Below, piece by piece: positions 60,474 to 64,000 of a DNA stretch of 64,000 nt. Source of the stretch: Bryobacterales bacterium. Lineage in GTDB: Bacteria; Acidobacteriota; Terriglobia; Bryobacterales; Bryobacteraceae. Numbering within the stretch: position 1 is the stretch's first letter; each line of letters opens with the position of its first letter. A program made the position numbers and the translations under genes. Location: assembly GCA_020847045.1 (NCBI GenBank), contig JADLCT010000014.1:1-64000 (forward strand). The letters are read 5' to 3'. Below the pieces are notes generated by a model, which saw only the letters and a program-made list of their open reading frames with translations, was not told the origin of the DNA and did not search any database.

Positions 60474-61606
60474 CCGGCGAGCTCACACCGCCGGTGATGA
60501 GACGCGCGCTCGATTTGGCGCGGATGGGCATTGGCCAGACGAGTCCGAATCCGATGGTGGGCGCCGTGGTGGTGAAGGATGGCCAAGTGGTGGGCGAGGG
60601 CTTCCATACGTGGGCTGGCGTGCGGCACGCCGAAGTGATTGCGCTGGAGCAGGCGGGGGAACGCGCGCGGGGAGCGGCGCTCTACGTCACGCTCGAACCA
60701 TGCGCGCACCAGGGGCGCACGGGGCCATGCGCCGAAGCTGTGATCGCGGCGGGCATCGCCCGTGTGGTGGCGGCGGCGGAGGATCCCAATCCATTGGTGT
60801 CGGGGCGGGGGTTCGCCCGGTTGCGCGAGGCGGGCATCGTTGTGGAGCGCGCCGCGGAATTTCAAGCCGAAGCGGAGAAGTTGAACGAGCCGTTCGCCTA
60901 CTTCATGAGGCACGGACGGCCGCTGGTGACTTTGAAAGCCGCGCTGACACTGGATGGCAAGATTGCCGCGCCGGAGGACAACCAGGGTTGGATCACGTCG
61001 GACCTGGCGCGGAAGCATGTGCAGCAGGTGCGGCACGCGCATGACGCGATTGTCACAGGCATCGGCACCGTGCTGGCCGATGATCCGATGTTGACCGACC
61101 GCACGGGGCGCGAGCGGAGCCGCCCGTTCCTGCGCATTGTGATGGACTCGCAGTTGCGCACGCCGCTTCATTCGCGTCTAGTGGAGAGCGCGCGTGGCGA
61201 CGTGTTGGTGGCGGCCACGTCACTGGCGTCGGCCGAGCGGCGGGAGGCGTTGGAGGCCAGGGGCGTCGAGGTGATCGTTTGCGACGGCCCGGGAGGACGC
61301 GTCAGTCCGCAACAGCTTGTGGCTGAGCTGGGACGCCGCCGGTACCTTTCGCTGATGGTGGAGGGCGGCAGCAAACTGAACTGGGCGATGCTGGAGAGCG
61401 GAGCCGTGGACCGCATCTATTTCTACTATGCGCCGAAGATCCTGGGCGGCATGTTGTCGCTGCCCGTGGCGGGCGGAGTGGGGCGGCCGAGCCGCGCCGA
61501 CGCAATCCGCTTCCGCGACGTGACGCTGCACACGGTTACGCGGAATGAGTTTGCCGTGGAAGCCTATCTCGAAAAGGAGGACGCGGCATGTTCACCGGCA
61601 TCATAG
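60470..61606 (+). CDS. ribD: Riboflavin biosynthesis deaminase/reductase RibD
   Basis: Bifunctional enzyme of riboflavin synthesis: the N-domain deaminates the diaminohydroxyphosphoribosyl pyrimidine, the C-domain reduces the ribose. The 378-residue protein has the zinc deaminase motifs HAEVIAL (His53, Glu55) and PCAHQGRTGPC (Cys78, Cys87), and the reductase part with PLVTLKAALTLDGKIA, GIGTVLADDP and VEGGSKLNWAML. It is coupled to ftsY (ATGA) and overlaps ribE by 19 bases. No FMN riboswitch is apparent upstream since the gene sits inside the ftsY transcription unit. Confidence 0.95.
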   Translation: MTGELTPPVMRRALDLARMGIGQTSPNPMVGAVVVKDGQVVGEGFHTWAGVRHAEVIALEQAGERARGAALYVTLEPCAHQGRTGPCAEAVIAAGIARVVAAAEDPNPLVSGRGFARLREAGIVVERAAEFQAEAEKLNEPFAYFMRHGRPLVTLKAALTLDGKIAAPEDNQGWITSDLARKHVQQVRHAHDAIVTGIGTVLADDPMLTDRTGRERSRPFLRIVMDSQLRTPLHSRLVESARGDVLVAATSLASAERREALEARGVEVIVCDGPGGRVSPQQLVAELGRRRYLSLMVEGGSKLNWAMLESGAVDRIYFYYAPKILGGMLSLPVAGGVGRPSRADAIRFRDVTLHTVTRNEFAVEAYLEKEDAACSPAS

Positions 61607-62229
61607 AGGAGACGGGACGCGTCGAGTCGATCGAGAGCCGGGGCGAGGGGGCGCGGCTGCGCATCGGATGCGCCATGGTGTTGAGCGACGCCTTCACAGG
61701 GTCGAGCATCGCCGTGAACGGCTGCTGTCTGACGGCGCTCGATTTGAAGACCGGATCATTTGCCGCCGACGTGGCGCCGGAAACCATCCGCCGGACGAAT
61801 ATCGGCGCGCTGAAGCCGGGCGGGGTTGTGAACCTGGAGCGGCCCCTTTCGCCGCAATCGCGCTTAAGCGGCCACATCGTGCAGGGTCATGTGGACGGAA
61901 CGGGTGTGCTGGAAAGCCTGGAAACATTGGGCAACGGAAACTGGTGGCTGCGCGTGCGCGTTCCGGAGGAGTTGGACCGCTATCTCGTGTTCAAAGGTTC
62001 CATCGCGATCGACGGCATCAGCCTCACCATCGCGGCGATGGAAGGTGGTGTGATGAGCGTAACCATCATTCCGCACACCTACGGCGGGACCAATCTGAAC
62101 ACGAAACGGCCAGGGGACCGTGTGAATTTGGAATGCGACGTGCTGGCCAAGCACGTGGAAAAGCTGCTGTCGCGCATCACCATGCCGGGCGGAATGACGG
62201 TGGAGAAGTTGCGCGAGCAGGGTTACTGA
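61588..62229 (+). CDS. ribE: Riboflavin synthase alpha subunit
   Basis: Converts two molecules of 6,7-dimethyl-8-ribityllumazine to riboflavin and a pyrimidine. The 213-residue protein shows the two lumazine-binding domains: MFTGIIEETGRVESIE with the N-domain to about 95, and the second domain with SGHIVQGHVDGTG and the ISLTIA region. The start lies in the end of ribD and has an AAGGAGG ribosome site. It ends seven bases inside the convergent nadD gene. RibBA and lumazine synthase genes are not in the window. Confidence 0.94.
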   Translation: MFTGIIEETGRVESIESRGEGARLRIGCAMVLSDAFTGSSIAVNGCCLTALDLKTGSFAADVAPETIRRTNIGALKPGGVVNLERPLSPQSRLSGHIVQGHVDGTGVLESLETLGNGNWWLRVRVPEELDRYLVFKGSIAIDGISLTIAAMEGGVMSVTIIPHTYGGTNLNTKRPGDRVNLECDVLAKHVEKLLSRITMPGGMTVEKLREQGY

Positions 62230-62798
62230 GCGGCGTACAGGCCGTTGGCGCGCACATAGGCGAACACGCCGGGCGGCAAGGCGGCCGGGGTGGCGCCGGC
62301 GCGGAGTTGCTCGCGAATGGCTGAAGAACTGACGGGGATCTCCACGTTGTCGAGGCGGTGAATCCGCGCGCCTTCCGGAATGCCGTAGTCCGAGCCGGGC
62401 CGCGAAACGACGATGAACTCCACCTCGGCCAGGACGTCGCGCCAGCGGTACCAGGTCTCGATCTCGGAGAAGGCGTCGGCCCCGATGAGGAAGTACATGC
62501 GGTCCGCCGGGCGCTCCCGCTTCAGCCGTTCGATGGTGTGAATCGAATAGCTGCGCGCGGAGCCTTCCTCCATGCCCGAGACGCGGAGTTTGCTTTGTCC
62601 GGCGCAGGCGAGTTCGGCCATGCGTAGACGGTGCGCGAACGGCGTGCGGGTGAGGCCCTCCTTGTGCGGCGGATTGCCGGCGGGAATCAACAGCACCTCG
62701 GCGAGCGAGAAGCGATCCGCGGCGGCGTTGGCCACGGCGATGTGGCCCGTGTGCACAGGGTCGAACGTGCCGCCGAAGACGGCATAGGCGAGGCTCAT
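62223..62798 (-). CDS. nadD: Nicotinate-nucleotide adenylyltransferase
   Basis: Adenylates nicotinate mononucleotide in NAD synthesis. The 191-residue product has the nucleotidyltransferase motif [11 protein letters not shown] at residues 9-19, the family [14 protein letters not shown], and the [15 protein letters not shown] second motif. Its start overlaps the rnhA stop (ATGA). The gene order dus-rnhA-nadD on the minus strand suggests one operon, converging on ribE. Confidence 0.94.
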   Translation of the reverse strand: MSLAYAVFGGTFDPVHTGHIAVANAAADRFSLAEVLLIPAGNPPHKEGLTRTPFAHRLRMAELACAGQSKLRVSGMEEGSARSYSIHTIERLKRERPADRMYFLIGADAFSEIETWYRWRDVLAEVEFIVVSRPGSDYGIPEGARIHRLDNVEIPVSSSAIREQLRAGATPAALPPGVFAYVRANGLYAAQ

Positions 62799-63235
62799 CG
62801 TCCGGCGATCCGCTCCGCGGCGGCGCGTGCGAGTTCGTCGCAGCGGTTGTTATCCTCGTGCGAGGCGTGGCCCTTGGTCCACTCCCACCTGGTTTCGTGG
62901 CGCGCCACGGCGGCGTCGAGTTCCTGCCACAAGTCCTGATTCTGCACGGGCTTCTTGGCGGCGGTCTTCCAGCCGTTCTTTTTCCAACCCTTCAGCCAGG
63001 AGGTAATGCCGTTCTTGACATACTCCGAGTCGGTGACGATGGTCACCTGGCAGGGTTCCTTCAGCGCGGTGAGCCCTTGTATGGCCGCTGTCAGCTCCAT
63101 CCGGTTGTTGGTTGTTTGTGGCTCGCCCCCGGCGTACTCCCGCTTATGCGAACCGTAGCGGAGAATGTAGGCCCATCCGCCGGGACCGGGATTGCCGAGG
63201 CAGGAGCCGTCGGTGATCAACTGTACGGATTTCAT
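62795..63235 (-). CDS. rnhA: Ribonuclease HI
   Basis: Degrades the RNA strand of RNA/DNA hybrids, for example during Okazaki fragment processing. The 146-residue protein has the catalytic acids of the family: Asp9 in [16 protein letters not shown], Glu in [11 protein letters not shown], Asp in [10 protein letters not shown], and Asp in [12 protein letters not shown]; the basic handle region [13 protein letters not shown] is present as in E. coli. It shares one base with the upstream dus stop and four with nadD. Confidence 0.95.
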   Translation of the reverse strand: MKSVQLITDGSCLGNPGPGGWAYILRYGSHKREYAGGEPQTTNNRMELTAAIQGLTALKEPCQVTIVTDSEYVKNGITSWLKGWKKNGWKTAAKKPVQNQDLWQELDAAVARHETRWEWTKGHASHEDNNRCDELARAAAERIAGR

Positions 63236-64000
63236 CAGGCGGGGACACCGGTGAGTTCGCGTTCAAAGAACCGGTCGACCAGCGCACGGATCTCTTCGAC
63301 GTTGTGCGACTGGTAGACATCGGCGCGCAGGCGGGCGCCGTTGCGCACGCCGTGGGTGAAGTAACTGGCGAACTGTTTCATTTTCCCGAGCGCGTCGGCC
63401 TCGCCATGTTCGGCGATCATCGCGTAGTAGCCGCGCATCATATTGTAACGGTCCTGTTCGGTGGGCTCGTAGTAGCGTCCCGTGGCCGCGTACTCGGCGA
63501 TCTGGCGGAAGATCCAGGGATTGGATGATGCCGCGCGGCCGATCATGACGGCGTCGCATCCGGTTTCCTCCACCATGCGCACGGCGTCTTGCGGCGTCAC
63601 GATGTCACCGTTGCCGATGACGGGAATCTTCACGGCGGCCTTCACCTCGGCGATCCGCGTCCAGTCGGCGCGACCGCTGTAGCCCTGCTCGCGTGTGCGC
63701 GGATGCAGCGCAACGGCCGCCACGCCGGCGTCCTCGGCCATGCGGGCCACCTCCACGTGGACCAGTTCCTTGTCGTTCCATCCGGCGCGGAACTTGATGG
63801 TGAGCGGGATCGTAAGGGCACGCTTCACGGATGCCATCAGCTCGCCCATGAGCGGCAGGTCGCGCAGGCAACCCGAGCCGCCATTGCAGCGGACAACCTT
63901 CTTCACCGGACAGCCGAAGTTGATGTCGACGGCGTCGAAGCCAAGGTCCTGGCAGACGCGCGCGGCCTCCGTCATTACCTTTGGGTCGGCGCCGAACAAC
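63235..64000 (-). CDS. dus: tRNA-dihydrouridine synthase, C-terminal part (runs off window)
   Basis: Flavin enzyme that reduces uridine to dihydrouridine in tRNA. The visible 254 residues cover most of the TIM barrel and the helical tRNA-binding domain: [15 protein letters not shown], the motif [20 protein letters not shown] with the catalytic Cys region, [45 protein letters not shown] and [16 protein letters not shown], then the C-terminal [15 protein letters not shown]. It resembles DusB of this phylum. The first about 80-90 residues lie outside the window. rnhA follows with a one-base overlap. Confidence 0.92.
   Translation of the reverse strand, partial: LFGADPKVMTEAARVCQDLGFDAVDINFGCPVKKVVRCNGGSGCLRDLPLMGELMASVKRALTIPLTIKFRAGWNDKELVHVEVARMAEDAGVAAVALHPRTREQGYSGRADWTRIAEVKAAVKIPVIGNGDIVTPQDAVRMVEETGCDAVMIGRAASSNPWIFRQIAEYAATGRYYEPTEQDRYNMMRGYYAMIAEHGEADALGKMKQFASYFTHGVRNGARLRADVYQSHNVEEIRALVDRFFERELTGVPA

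Overview
The window is a gene-dense, high-GC chromosomal segment. I see no insertion sequences, phage genes, CRISPR arrays, rRNA or tRNA genes. The gene families point to a soil-type Acidobacteriota bacterium of the Bryobacterales/Solibacter kind: CRTAC1/ASPIC-UnbV proteins, PSD1-DUF1549-DUF1553 and DUF1501 proteins, a PEGA-domain Ser/Thr kinase, many Tat-tagged enzymes, a TonB-dependent receptor and a glucosylglycerate pathway. This assignment comes from recognising families, not from a database search. Genes are packed tightly, and many junctions are 4-base ATGA or GTGA overlaps.

Layout. 1-5.0 kb: start of lon, then clpB, then a convergent pair for the compatible solute glucosylglycerate (HAD phosphatase and GpgS). 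5.0-7.1 kb: an exported alpha/beta hydrolase. 7.1-20.0 kb: one long minus-strand operon. In transcription order it encodes glycerol kinase, a TPR/FG-GAP/ASPIC protein, a membrane-anchored pentaheme cytochrome c with TPRs, a CRTAC1 protein, a TIM-barrel sugar isomerase, an exported aldo/keto reductase, a DUF3142 protein and a lipoprotein. 20.0-27.8 kb: a sugar/sugar-acid catabolic cluster (enolase-superfamily enzyme, sulfatase, isomerase-like protein, YjhG/YagF dehydratase, LamG protein). 27.9-32.1 kb: ileS-lspA-lgt. 32.2-39.0 kb: an unrecognised zinc-knuckle Pro/Ala-rich protein, a TPR protein and four TadE/TadG-like pseudopilins with no motor genes. 39.1-43.7 kb: the DUF1501 and PSD1-DUF1549-LamG-DUF1553 pair. 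43.8-47.6 kb: DUF1015 protein, TonB-dependent receptor and an RRM RNA-binding protein followed by a clear terminator. 47.7-53.1 kb: exported HpcH/HpaI aldolase, a CDP-alcohol phosphatidyltransferase with GtrA, two unrecognised exported proteins, a Nudix hydrolase and a radical SAM protein. 53.2-57.7 kb: an operon of SufU-like scaffold, fused E1 alpha-beta dehydrogenase, GMC oxidoreductase and its Tat-tagged subunit. 57.7-64 kb: Ser/Thr kinase, then ftsY-ribD-ribE facing dus-rnhA-nadD.

The most unusual part is the 13-kb operon, in which two large FG-GAP/ASPIC proteins flank a pentaheme cytochrome whose membrane anchor carries histidines. It looks like an envelope redox system tied to polyol or sugar oxidation, but no substrate can be read from the sequence. 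A second theme is promoter design. TANNNT boxes sit only 6-15 bases before many start codons that lack Shine-Dalgarno sites, and some are symmetric between divergent genes. This suggests frequent leaderless and bidirectional transcription. All start choices and functions are predictions from sequence reading.
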